Source: Anaerolineae bacterium
GTDB taxonomy: Bacteria > Chloroflexota > Anaerolineae > J102
Assembly: GCA_026985975.1 (NCBI GenBank)
Contig: JALSPL010000379.1
Location: 1-9,509, forward strand
Direction of reading: 5' to 3'
DNA: 9,509 nt
Numbering within the stretch: the stretch's first letter is position 1; each line of letters opens with the position of its first letter. Both the position numbers and the translations under genes were made by a program. Of this stretch, positions 1-5,001 are shown piece after piece. Below the pieces are notes generated by a model, which saw nothing but the letters and a program-made list of their open reading frames with translations, was not told where the DNA came from and made no database searches.

Positions 1-302
1 GCGGTCGCCTGGGCCACAGCCTCCTCGATCTGCGCCTTCAACATACGCGTCGAGACGCCAAAGGGGTAATGCACCTCGAAGATGGGCGTGCCTGTATCCT
101 GGCAGATGGGCGTGCTCTTTTCGCGGGCCATTTCAACATTTTTCAAGATCGTGCCCAACGCCTGTTCCGCGGCCGAGCCCGGCTCTTCCTGCGCTTTCCC
201 CTTCTCCAGCGCCTCCACCATATCCTGGGGCAAATCAGTGGCCGCCTTCCGCACCAATTCCAAAAGCGGTGCGACCAGATCTAACTTGAGGGGTTCGCTC
301 AT
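1..302 (-). CDS. Class I fumarate hydratase, alpha/N-terminal part (5' end only)
   Basis: The reverse strand reads from ATG at 302-300 without a stop to the window edge, giving the first 100 residues (MSEPLKLDLVAPLLELVRKA...). Residues 64-76 read STPICQDTGTPIF. The CQDTG box is the hallmark of iron-sulfur class I fumarases and L-tartrate dehydratase alpha subunits; Cys67 is expected to be a ligand of the 4Fe-4S cluster. The enzyme class interconverts fumarate and malate in the cytoplasm (TCA cycle). The start is supported by GGAGG on the minus strand (308-312), 5 nt upstream of the ATG. The short leader before CQDTG matches the alpha subunit of two-subunit enzymes, but a one-chain form cannot be excluded because most of the gene lies outside. 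Tartrate dehydratase is the main alternative. The gene diverges from the ABC operon and shares the 303-721 region with it. Confidence 0.88.
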   Translation of the reverse strand, partial: MSEPLKLDLVAPLLELVRKAATDLPQDMVEALEKGKAQEEPGSAAEQALGTILKNVEMAREKSTPICQDTGTPIFEVHYPFGVSTRMLKAQIEEAVAQAT

Positions 303-336
303 GTGATCCTCCAGAAATTTGAGTTTAAGAAAACTT

Positions 337-344
337 AACCGGTT
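337..344. promoter_or_regulatory. AACCGGTT palindrome, possible operator
   Basis: A perfect 8-bp palindrome with central CCGG lies 35 nt upstream of the fumarase start. LacI-family regulators often bind palindromes with a central CG in an A/T context, so this could be such a site. One short palindrome is weak evidence, and the distance to the ABC promoter is over 200 bp. Confidence 0.2.
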
Positions 345-386
345 GTTTACGCCTTCTTGATGAAAAAAAGCGTATTTGTGAATAAA

Positions 387-401
387 ATGGTTTCAGACCA
401 T
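387..401. promoter_or_regulatory. ATGGT-N5-ACCAT inverted repeat, possible operator
   Basis: A 15-bp site with arms ATGGT and ACCAT around TTCAG has 6 of 7 symmetric pairs. TGGT...ACCA half-sites recall FadR-type GntR operators, but the spacing here is not the usual one for that group. It lies about 85 bp upstream of the fumarase start. It could also be a chance hairpin. Confidence 0.2.
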
Positions 402-556
402 CAGCATCAGACATCCTCGTCCAATACCGGCTTTACCATACCACCAAACCTCTCAAAAGTGCGAATTATCACGATGAAAATAGAAGTTATTGACAGCATT
501 TCGTCCCCAATCCGTCATTCGAGCCAGCATACCGATTCAAACAGAGGCTGTCATTC

Positions 557-585
557 TTGACAATCTGGCGAGGACTTTATATCAT
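557..585 (+). promoter_or_regulatory. Sigma70-type promoter of the ABC importer operon
   Basis: TTGACA (557-562, exact consensus), a 17-bp spacer and TATCAT (580-585, 5 of 6) form a near-ideal housekeeping promoter. Transcription would start near 592, leaving a 5' UTR of about 130 nt before the first permease gene at 722. This is the best promoter match in the region and points toward the ABC genes. Confidence 0.75.
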
Positions 586-617
586 CCTTCCAACAATAAA
601 CAATGCCAGTCCAAATG

Positions 618-641
618 CGTCGTTTTTGGGATAAAACAACG
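618..641 (+). promoter_or_regulatory. Imperfect inverted repeat in the ABC operon 5' UTR
   Basis: CGTCGTTTT (618-626) and AAAACAACG (633-641) pair at 8 of 9 positions around a 6-nt loop. It starts about 27 nt downstream of the predicted start of transcription. It may be an RNA hairpin in the leader or a DNA-binding site for a regulator blocking early elongation. The sequence alone does not decide between these. Confidence 0.3.
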
Positions 642-721
642 GCGTTCGGACAGCAATCATCTGGCAATTTCGTCCCTCTACTGGATATCGTTGCATAACT
701 GCTCTCGACGAGGAGAAGGCA

Positions 722-1939
722 ATGCCACAACAATCCGCAGAAAGCCTGAACACAGGACGGGTGTCGGGCGCCCGAAAGCGAGCCATACGCGAAGCTTTTA
801 CAGGCTATCTTTTCATCACCCCGGCCACCGTATTGCTCACCGTATTCGGCCTCTTTCCGCTGATCTACGCCGTATACATCAGTTTTCATCGCTGGCGTAT
901 TAAAAAGGGAGCCTTTTTGGGGCTGAAGAATTATACCAAAGCGCTGGGCGATCCCAAGGACATCCTCTGGTTTGCAGTCGGCGTTGCATTGCTGATCGGG
1001 TCCTGGCGTCTATGGAAGAGTATGACCAAAGAGCGACGCACGTGGGTCATGATCGCCAAGTTTCTCGCCGTTATCGTCTTCATTGCCGGCGCCTGGGGGA
1101 TGTTTACCGGGTTGGGGAAGATGATTGAAAGTGGGGATCAAAAAATGTATGAGGCCTTCGTGGTGACTGTTTTCTATGCCGTAGGCATTGTGCCCATGCA
1201 GTTGGGATTAGCCTTGCTGCTGGCGGTGATGCTTTATCAGAAGATCAAAGGCAAGGATATGTATCGCATGATCTATTTCATGCCTTACGTAACGATTACG
1301 GTGGCCTCGGCCGGCGTATTCCGGGCCATCTTCTCCCGCAGGCCCGAAAGCATCGCCAATCAGATTATCGGCATGTTGGGCATCGGTCCGCAGAAATGGC
1401 TGCAAGAGCCTCACGGCATCTGGGAATTAGTCTTCGGGCATTTTGGCGTCAATCTGATGGACGCTCTGAAAAATCTCGGTGCGGATTCATTTGTCGCATT
1501 TATTCTGGCGGGGCCTTCGCTGGCGCTGCTTTCCATCATGCTCTACAACCTGTGGGTGTTCGTGGGATACAACTCGGTCATTTTCCTGGCGGGCCTGGGG
1601 GCCATTCCTTCTGATCTATACGAGGCGGCCGAGATCGACGGCGCCAACCGCTGGCACATCTTCCGCCATGTGACGCTGCCGCTGCTCTCGCCCACCATCT
1701 ACTTCCTCACCATCATTACGGTCATGGGCGTGTTCAAGGCCATCAACCATGTGCTGGTGATGCGCGAACCCGCCGCCCAGGGCACCGTGGATACGGCCAG
1801 CCTCTACATCTTCGATCAATTTTACCTCTCCACCCGATTTGGTTACGCCTCAGCCATAGCCATGGTGCTGTTCCTCGTGATTCTTACCCTGACATTCATC
1901 CAAAACCGCATCGCCCAACGGAGGGTGTTCTATGGCTAA
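722..1939 (+). CDS. CUT1 sugar ABC transporter permease, MalF-like
   Basis: This 405-residue inner-membrane protein forms one half of the translocation channel of a carbohydrate importer, paired with the MalG-like product of the next gene. The cytoplasmic EAA loop that docks the ATPase is at residues 301-320 (EAAEIDGANRWHIFRHVTLP). Hydrophobic spans lie roughly at 29-56, 82-98, 109-129, 146-170, 183-204, 258-291, 322-345 and 376-395, so about eight helices. The pair at 82-129 is inserted between the conserved N-terminal KNYTKAL block and the start of the transport domain, which most relatives join directly. The start is set by GAGGAG (710-715) 6 nt before ATG 722. The 3' end overlaps the next start by 8 nt. 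Substrate is unknown; CUT1 members take oligosaccharides, polyols or glycerol phosphate. No ATPase gene is in the window. Confidence 0.93.
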   Translation: MPQQSAESLNTGRVSGARKRAIREAFTGYLFITPATVLLTVFGLFPLIYAVYISFHRWRIKKGAFLGLKNYTKALGDPKDILWFAVGVALLIGSWRLWKSMTKERRTWVMIAKFLAVIVFIAGAWGMFTGLGKMIESGDQKMYEAFVVTVFYAVGIVPMQLGLALLLAVMLYQKIKGKDMYRMIYFMPYVTITVASAGVFRAIFSRRPESIANQIIGMLGIGPQKWLQEPHGIWELVFGHFGVNLMDALKNLGADSFVAFILAGPSLALLSIMLYNLWVFVGYNSVIFLAGLGAIPSDLYEAAEIDGANRWHIFRHVTLPLLSPTIYFLTIITVMGVFKAINHVLVMREPAAQGTVDTASLYIFDQFYLSTRFGYASAIAMVLFLVILTLTFIQNRIAQRRVFYG

Positions 1940-2837
1940 TCAGACGCTCCCAGCACAGCCGGTCGAAAAACAGCACGTTTCTTTCTGGTATCGCTACAAA
2001 GTCGGCCGCATCCTGCTATACTTCATCTTGTCGTTTGGCGCGCTTGTGGCTCTGACGCCTTTTGTTTACATGCTTCTGGGGTCATTGCTCACCCGCGGTG
2101 AGATGCTCAACCGCAAATTGTTTCCGCGTAATCCCATCGCCGGTATGCAAAATTATGTAGAGGCCTGGAATGAAGCGAATTTCAATGAGTACTTCGTCAA
2201 CAGCGTGCAGATCACAACCATTACCATCATCGGCATGCTCATTGTCTGCGTGCTGGCTGCTTACGCCTTTTCCCGGATCAAATTCCCCGGGCGGGAAGCC
2301 GTCTTTGGCGTTTTCCTGGCAACGATGATGATTCCCGAAACCATTCTCCTCATCCCCAACTTCCTCATCGTCAACCAACTGAACAAGTGGATGACGCCCC
2401 TGGGGCTCCCCTGGTTGAACAACTGGCCCTCGCTGACCATCCCCTTCATGGCCAGCGTCTTCGCCATCTTCCTCATGCGGCAATTCTTCGCCCAGATTCC
2501 TGATGAGCTGTGGGATGCGGCCCGCATCGATGGGGCCGGGCATGTCCGTTTTATGGTGCAGGTGGTGCTGCCGCTTTCCAAGGCCGTACTGTTCACCGTT
2601 ATCATCTTCCAATTCATCGGTTCATGGAATGCGCTGGTGTGGCCTTTGGTGGTCACCAGCAAGCCGGACTGGCGGCCCATTGCCGTCGGTCTGTATAGCT
2701 TCATCTCCGAGGCCGGGCCCGAGTTGCAGCTCATGCTGGCGGGCGCGGTCATCACCACAGCGCCGGTGCTGCTGCTCTACTTCTTCACCCAGAAGCAATT
2801 CACCGAAGGCATCGCCACCACGGGCCTCAAAGGCTAA
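1932..2837 (+). CDS. CUT1 sugar ABC transporter permease, MalG-like
   Basis: This 301-residue inner-membrane permease is the partner of the MalF-like protein. The EAA motif is at residues 192-215 (ELWDAARIDGAGHVRFMVQV followed by VLP). The C-terminus TEGIATTGLKG is the usual MalG-type tail. Six membrane spans are expected, with visible ones near 27-51, 93-114, 123-147, 168-186, 216-240 and 264-284. Length is normal for the family. ATG 1932 lies inside the end of the previous gene (shared ATGGCTAA), with GGAGGG at 1920-1925, 6 nt upstream, so the two permeases are translationally coupled. Substrate cannot be told from the sequence. Confidence 0.94.
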   Translation: MANQTLPAQPVEKQHVSFWYRYKVGRILLYFILSFGALVALTPFVYMLLGSLLTRGEMLNRKLFPRNPIAGMQNYVEAWNEANFNEYFVNSVQITTITIIGMLIVCVLAAYAFSRIKFPGREAVFGVFLATMMIPETILLIPNFLIVNQLNKWMTPLGLPWLNNWPSLTIPFMASVFAIFLMRQFFAQIPDELWDAARIDGAGHVRFMVQVVLPLSKAVLFTVIIFQFIGSWNALVWPLVVTSKPDWRPIAVGLYSFISEAGPELQLMLAGAVITTAPVLLLYFFTQKQFTEGIATTGLKG

Positions 2838-2867
2838 TTGTTGATTGACGCTGGCCGAATGTATAAT
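2838..2867 (+). promoter_or_regulatory. Candidate internal promoter before the binding-protein gene
   Basis: An exact TATAAT (2862-2867) lies 94 nt before the binding-protein start, with only a weak TTGTTG (2838-2843) 18 bp upstream. A better TTGACG (2845-2850) is just 11 bp away, which is too close to act as its -35 element. If real, this promoter would give extra binding protein over permeases, the usual stoichiometry for such systems. Confidence 0.4.
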
Positions 2868-2879
2868 CTCGTTGCAGTC

Positions 2880-2892
2880 CGCCCTCCGGGCG
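2880..2892 (+). promoter_or_regulatory. Short GC hairpin between permease and binding-protein genes
   Basis: CGCCC-TCC-GGGCG forms a tight 5-bp stem with a 3-nt loop, followed by TTT only. The stem is too short and the T-run too poor for a good terminator. It may partly attenuate read-through or protect one side of a processed mRNA. Confidence 0.3.
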
Positions 2893-2960
2893 TTTGCATA
2901 CCATTCAGTTGTTAATTTTCTTTTCTCTCACTCAATCTCTTTAGGAGGAGAACGCAACTC

Positions 2961-4418
2961 ATGAACAAACGCATTATCATCCTTCTCACGCTGTTGTTGC
3001 TGGTGTCGGCCGTCATCCTTTCGGCCTGCTCCCAGCCGACGCCGCAGGTAATCAAAGAAACCGTCGTAGTCGAAAAAGAAGTGACCAAGGTCGTCGAAAA
3101 AGAAGTCAAGGTGACCGAGGTCGTCGAGAAAGAAGTCGTCGCCACCCCCACCCCCAGCGCCGAAGAGATGGATCCGCTGGCCGATGTGGATCCCAGCGGT
3201 CAGACCGTGACCTACTGGTATCAGCACAGCCGCTCTCGCGAAGAAGGCCTGAAGGGCATGATCGACAACTTCAACGCCAACAACGAATGGGGCATCACCG
3301 TCAATGGCGAGTATCAGGGCCACTACGGTGAAATCTACAAGAAGATGCTGGCCGCCATCGCTTCCGGCGAAGTTCCCAGCCTGGTCGTAGCCTATCAGAA
3401 CCAGTCCGCCAGCTATCAGCTTGCCGACGCCCTGGTCGACATGAACCAATACGTGCACAGCGCCAAATGGGGCTTCAGCGATGAGGAGCTCAACGACTTC
3501 TTCCCCGCCTTCCTGAATGCTGACATCAGCCAGCAATTTGGCGGCATGCGCCTGGGCTTCCCCCCCAACCGCTCCATCGAGGTGATGTATTACAACGCCG
3601 ATTGGCTGAAAGAACTGGGCTATGATGGACCGCCCACCACCTGGGACGAATTCCGCGAAATGGCTTGCGCCGCCACCAAACAGCCTTTCTCCAAAGGCCC
3701 GGCCGACGCCAAACCCATGGGCTATGAGATCTCCACGGATGCTTCCCGCTTCGCTTCCATGGTCTTCAGCCGCGGCGGCGATTTGATGACCGAAGACATG
3801 AGCGCCTACACCTATAACACGCCCGCGGCCCAGGACGCCATGAAATTCATGCAAGACCTGTACAAAGAAGGCTGCGCCGACATCATCGCCGAGAAATATG
3901 GCGATCAGAGCGACTTCGGCGTGGGCAAACTGCTGTTCACCATCGGCTCCTCCTCCGGTCTGCCTTACTACAAATCCGCCGTCAATGATGGCGCCGGCTT
4001 CAACTGGTCTGTGGCGGCTCTGCCTCACACCACCCCCGACCCTGTAGTGGACATCTACGGCGCCAGCCTGAGCATCCCCAAGACCACGCCCGAAGAGCAA
4101 CTGGCCGCCTGGCTGTTCGTCAAATGGTTCACCGAGCCGGAACAGCAAGCGCAGTGGGCGCAGATCAGCAACTACTTCCCTGTGCGCAAATCCACCGCCG
4201 CCGAACTGGGTGACTACTTCGCCCAGAATCCCGCCTACGCCACCGCCTTCGGCCTGCTGAAATACGGCAAGGTCGAGCCGCCTGTGGCCGGTTATGACGT
4301 GGTGCGCAACAAGGTTTCCGAAGCCTACAACGCCATCCTCGAAGGCGCTGATGTGATGGAAACCCTGGCGCAACTGGAGAAAGAGGCCAACGAAATCCTG
4401 GCCGAAAACCAACCCTAA
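2961..4418 (+). CDS. Sugar ABC transporter substrate-binding lipoprotein (family 1)
   Basis: This 485-residue extracytoplasmic lipoprotein captures the sugar and delivers it to the MalF/MalG-like permeases. A lipoprotein signal peptide (residues 1-22) ends in the lipobox LSAC with Cys23 as lipidation site. Residues about 30-60 form a charged, repetitive linker with three VVEKEV copies, then a TPTPS spacer. The mature domain begins near 63. It shows family 1 features such as QTVTYWYQHS, and near the C-terminus WLFVKWFTEPEQQAQWAQIS followed by NYFPVRKSTAAEL. AGGAGG (2943-2948) precedes ATG 2961 by 12 nt, and the overlapping GGAG (2947-2950) by 10 nt. It sits last in the operon after a 123-nt gap; many CUT1 operons place it first. 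A strong terminator follows 31 nt after the stop. Ligand cannot be named. Confidence 0.94.
   Translation: MNKRIIILLTLLLLVSAVILSACSQPTPQVIKETVVVEKEVTKVVEKEVKVTEVVEKEVVATPTPSAEEMDPLADVDPSGQTVTYWYQHSRSREEGLKGMIDNFNANNEWGITVNGEYQGHYGEIYKKMLAAIASGEVPSLVVAYQNQSASYQLADALVDMNQYVHSAKWGFSDEELNDFFPAFLNADISQQFGGMRLGFPPNRSIEVMYYNADWLKELGYDGPPTTWDEFREMACAATKQPFSKGPADAKPMGYEISTDASRFASMVFSRGGDLMTEDMSAYTYNTPAAQDAMKFMQDLYKEGCADIIAEKYGDQSDFGVGKLLFTIGSSSGLPYYKSAVNDGAGFNWSVAALPHTTPDPVVDIYGASLSIPKTTPEEQLAAWLFVKWFTEPEQQAQWAQISNYFPVRKSTAAELGDYFAQNPAYATAFGLLKYGKVEPPVAGYDVVRNKVSEAYNAILEGADVMETLAQLEKEANEILAENQP
3066..3137 (+). repeat. In-frame VVEKEV-coding repeat of the lipoprotein linker
   Basis: Three near-identical 18-nt units (3066-3083, 3090-3107, 3120-3137) each encode VVEKEV, at residues 36-41, 44-49 and 54-59. 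They are separated by TK and KVTE. The DNA copies are nearly identical, which suggests slippage or recent duplication. The product would be a charged helical or coiled tether holding the binding domain away from the membrane. Confidence 0.8.
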
Positions 4419-4449
4419 CGTCGCCCGCTGCATCGCAGATGCAATTCCC

Positions 4450-4481
4450 AAGCCCTGGAGGCCCGCCTCCGGGGCTTTTTT
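4450..4481 (+). terminator. Intrinsic terminator of the ABC importer operon
   Basis: A 12-bp stem (4450-4461 with 4466-4477, one G-U pair) closed by the loop CCCG is followed by six T (4476-4481). This is a textbook rho-independent terminator 31 nt after the binding-protein stop. A smaller hairpin TGCATC-GCA-GATGCA (4429-4443) sits just upstream of it. Confidence 0.92.
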
Positions 4482-4550
4482 GCGTTATGCCGTCAGGATG
4501 ATTGGGCGCTATCCCACTCAATTGAAACGCCCTCGCGCCCGAAGCCAGAA

Positions 4551-4579
4551 TTGACGAATTGGCGTAAGAATGCTAAACT
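4551..4579 (+). promoter_or_regulatory. Extended -10 sigma70 promoter of the riboswitch-gcv operon
   Basis: TTGACG (4551-4556, 5 of 6), a 17-bp spacer and TAAACT (4574-4579, 4 of 6) preceded by TGC make an extended -10 promoter. Transcription would start near A4586. This places the whole glycine riboswitch in a leader of about 415 nt and separates the gcv operon from the terminated ABC operon. Confidence 0.7.
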
Positions 4580-4586
4580 GGGGCCA

Positions 4587-4602
4587 GGTTCGACGCCGAA
4601 CC
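4587..4602 (+). promoter_or_regulatory. 5'-terminal hairpin of the gcv leader RNA
   Basis: GGTTCG (4587-4592) and CGAACC (4597-4602) form a perfect 6-bp stem with the loop ACGC. It begins one nucleotide after the predicted transcription start. Hairpins at the very 5' end commonly protect transcripts from decay, and that is the likely role here. Confidence 0.5.
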
Positions 4603-4632
4603 GCCATCGAAATACATACTTGCTGGTTGACG

Positions 4633-4832
4633 CGTGCGAGAGAGCGTCAGGAAAAATGATCGAAAATCAATGATTAAAGATCAAAGAAAACGAGAGCCCC
4701 CAAGAACGCTTTTCAATCACCTCTCTTTACTCTTTAATCATTACTCATCAATCATCACCCTGACCGCCGAAGGGGCAAGCCGGTCGGGCCTCCCAACCCG
4801 CCGGTGAATCTCTCAGGCAAAAGGATCGCACG
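4633..4832 (+). promoter_or_regulatory. Glycine aptamer 1, with enlarged P2
   Basis: P1 pairs CGTGCGA (4633-4639) with TCGCACG (4826-4832). GAGAG (4640-4644) faces CTCTC (in 4806-4815), followed by AGGCAAAAGGA. The core strand GCCGAAGGGGCAA (4766-4778) is fully canonical. P2 pairs GTCAGG (4646-4651) with CCTGAC (4759-4764) but encloses 107 nt instead of a short loop. P3 is long, with CCGG/CCGG (4780-4783 with 4801-4804) and CGGG/CCCG (4785-4788 with 4797-4800), leaving the 8-nt loop CCTCCCAA. All ligand-pocket elements look intact, so binding is expected despite the 200-nt size. Confidence 0.93.
4652..4758 (+). repeat. AT-rich palindromic insertion in aptamer-1 P2
   Basis: This 107-nt, markedly AT-richer segment separates the two P2 strands. 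It contains a perfect 12-bp inverted repeat, AATGATTAAAGA (4669-4680) and TCTTTAATCATT (4731-4742), continued inward by GAGAG (4692-4696) against CTCTC (4721-4725) and outward by scattered TGAT/ATCA pairs. The left arm also holds a degenerate direct repeat (ATGATCGAAAATCA and ATGATTAAAGATCA). It would fold as a long extension of P2. No coding potential is seen. Confidence 0.85.
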
Positions 4833-4841
4833 TTGACAGCG

Positions 4842-4925
4842 GCTCTGGAGAGTGAGACTGCAAATTGCAGCCTCCACCGACGGGGAAAGCCTTCACGGCC
4901 AATCTCTCAGGCGCCAGGACAGAGC
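4842..4925 (+). promoter_or_regulatory. Glycine aptamer 2
   Basis: P1 pairs GCTCTG (4842-4847) with CAGAGC (4920-4925). GAGAG (4848-4852) faces CTCTC (4904-4908) in AATCTCTCAGG. P2 is short (GAG/CTC plus CTGC/GCAG, 4854-4874). The core strand reads ACCGACGGGGAAA (4876-4888), differing from aptamer 1 at two places (C for A at 4881, A for C at 4886). P3 is minimal (GCC-TTCAC-GGC, 4889-4899). This is the usual compact form, in contrast to aptamer 1. Confidence 0.93.
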
Positions 4926-5001
4926 ATTCACGGGAACTCTGTCATATAAAACGCCCGGATTTCGGGCCAACACATGCCATTTTGGCAATGGGAGGCACAA
5001 A
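4918..5001 (+). promoter_or_regulatory. Expression platform of the glycine riboswitch
   Basis: GACAGAG (4918-4924) contains most of the 3' strand of aptamer-2 P1 and is an exact 7-nt complement of CTCTGTC (4937-4943), so P1 and this hairpin exclude each other. Further down, GCCCG/CGGGC (4953-4957 with 4963-4967) forms a hairpin. Two overlapping options surround the ribosome-binding site: TGCCA/TGGCA (4975-4979 with 4983-4987), leaving it free, or CCATT/AATGG (4977-4981 with 4987-4991), covering its first G residues. No T-run is present. Confidence 0.6.

Larger units (their letters stand above)
303..721. other. Divergent intergenic region, fumarase / ABC importer
   Basis: This 419-nt stretch has no convincing gene. 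Small open frames exist on both strands but lack good ribosome-binding sites and family motifs. It holds a strong rightward promoter (557-585), an imperfect inverted repeat in the resulting 5' UTR (618-641), and two short palindromes nearer the fumarase gene (337-344 and 387-401). I could not assign a convincing leftward promoter for the fumarase gene. A TTAAG-AAAA-CTTAA hairpin (325-338) lies in the fumarase leader. Confidence 0.7.
4622..5001 (+). promoter_or_regulatory. Tandem glycine riboswitch with expression platform
   Basis: Two glycine aptamers stand in a row before gcvT (4633-4832 and 4842-4925), joined by a 9-nt linker. Both show the GAGAG / CCGA.GGGG / AATCTCTCAGG / GGA core typical of the class. 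GCTG in the 5' leader (4622-4625) is complementary to CAGC in the linker (4837-4840), where the known leader-linker P0/kink-turn forms. The RNA should sense glycine and control glycine cleavage genes. No U-run terminator follows aptamer 2, and the Shine-Dalgarno GGGAGG (4990-4995) lies within reach of alternative pairings, so control is probably at translation initiation. The ON or OFF sense is not provable from sequence; known gcvT relatives are mostly ON switches. Confidence 0.95.

Noticed and set aside
490..518. Second TTGACA (490-495) as an upstream ABC promoter
   Set aside because: The matching -10 position reads CGTCAT; the promoter at 557-585 is far better.
357..560. Small open frame of 67 codons in the fumarase/ABC intergenic region
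   Set aside because: No ribosome-binding site and no plausible protein character; it spans likely regulatory DNA.
490..903. Open frame of 137 codons crossing the first permease start
   Set aside because: It overlaps the strong permease gene out of frame, contains the promoter region, and shows no motif or good ribosome-binding site.
2928..4451. Long minus-strand open frame (507 codons) opposite the binding-protein gene
   Set aside because: It mirrors the lipoprotein gene and arises from codon bias. Its product is a low-complexity G/V/H/D-rich sequence with no family motif, and the plus strand gene is unequivocal.
4833..4861. Exact TTGACA (4833-4838) as a -35 element
   Set aside because: It lies in the riboswitch linker, and 17 bp downstream there is GACTGC, not a -10 element.
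4945..4950. TATAAA as a -10 element just before gcvT
   Set aside because: No -35 at a workable distance; the bases are part of the expression platform.
4953..4967. GCCCG/CGGGC hairpin as a transcription terminator before gcvT
   Set aside because: The 5-bp stem is followed by CAACAC with no T-run, so it cannot be an intrinsic terminator.
4852..5001. 50-codon N-terminal extension of gcvT from GTG 4852
   Set aside because: The region is aptamer 2 and the expression platform; ATG 5002 has an ideal ribosome-binding site and gives the normal GcvT length.
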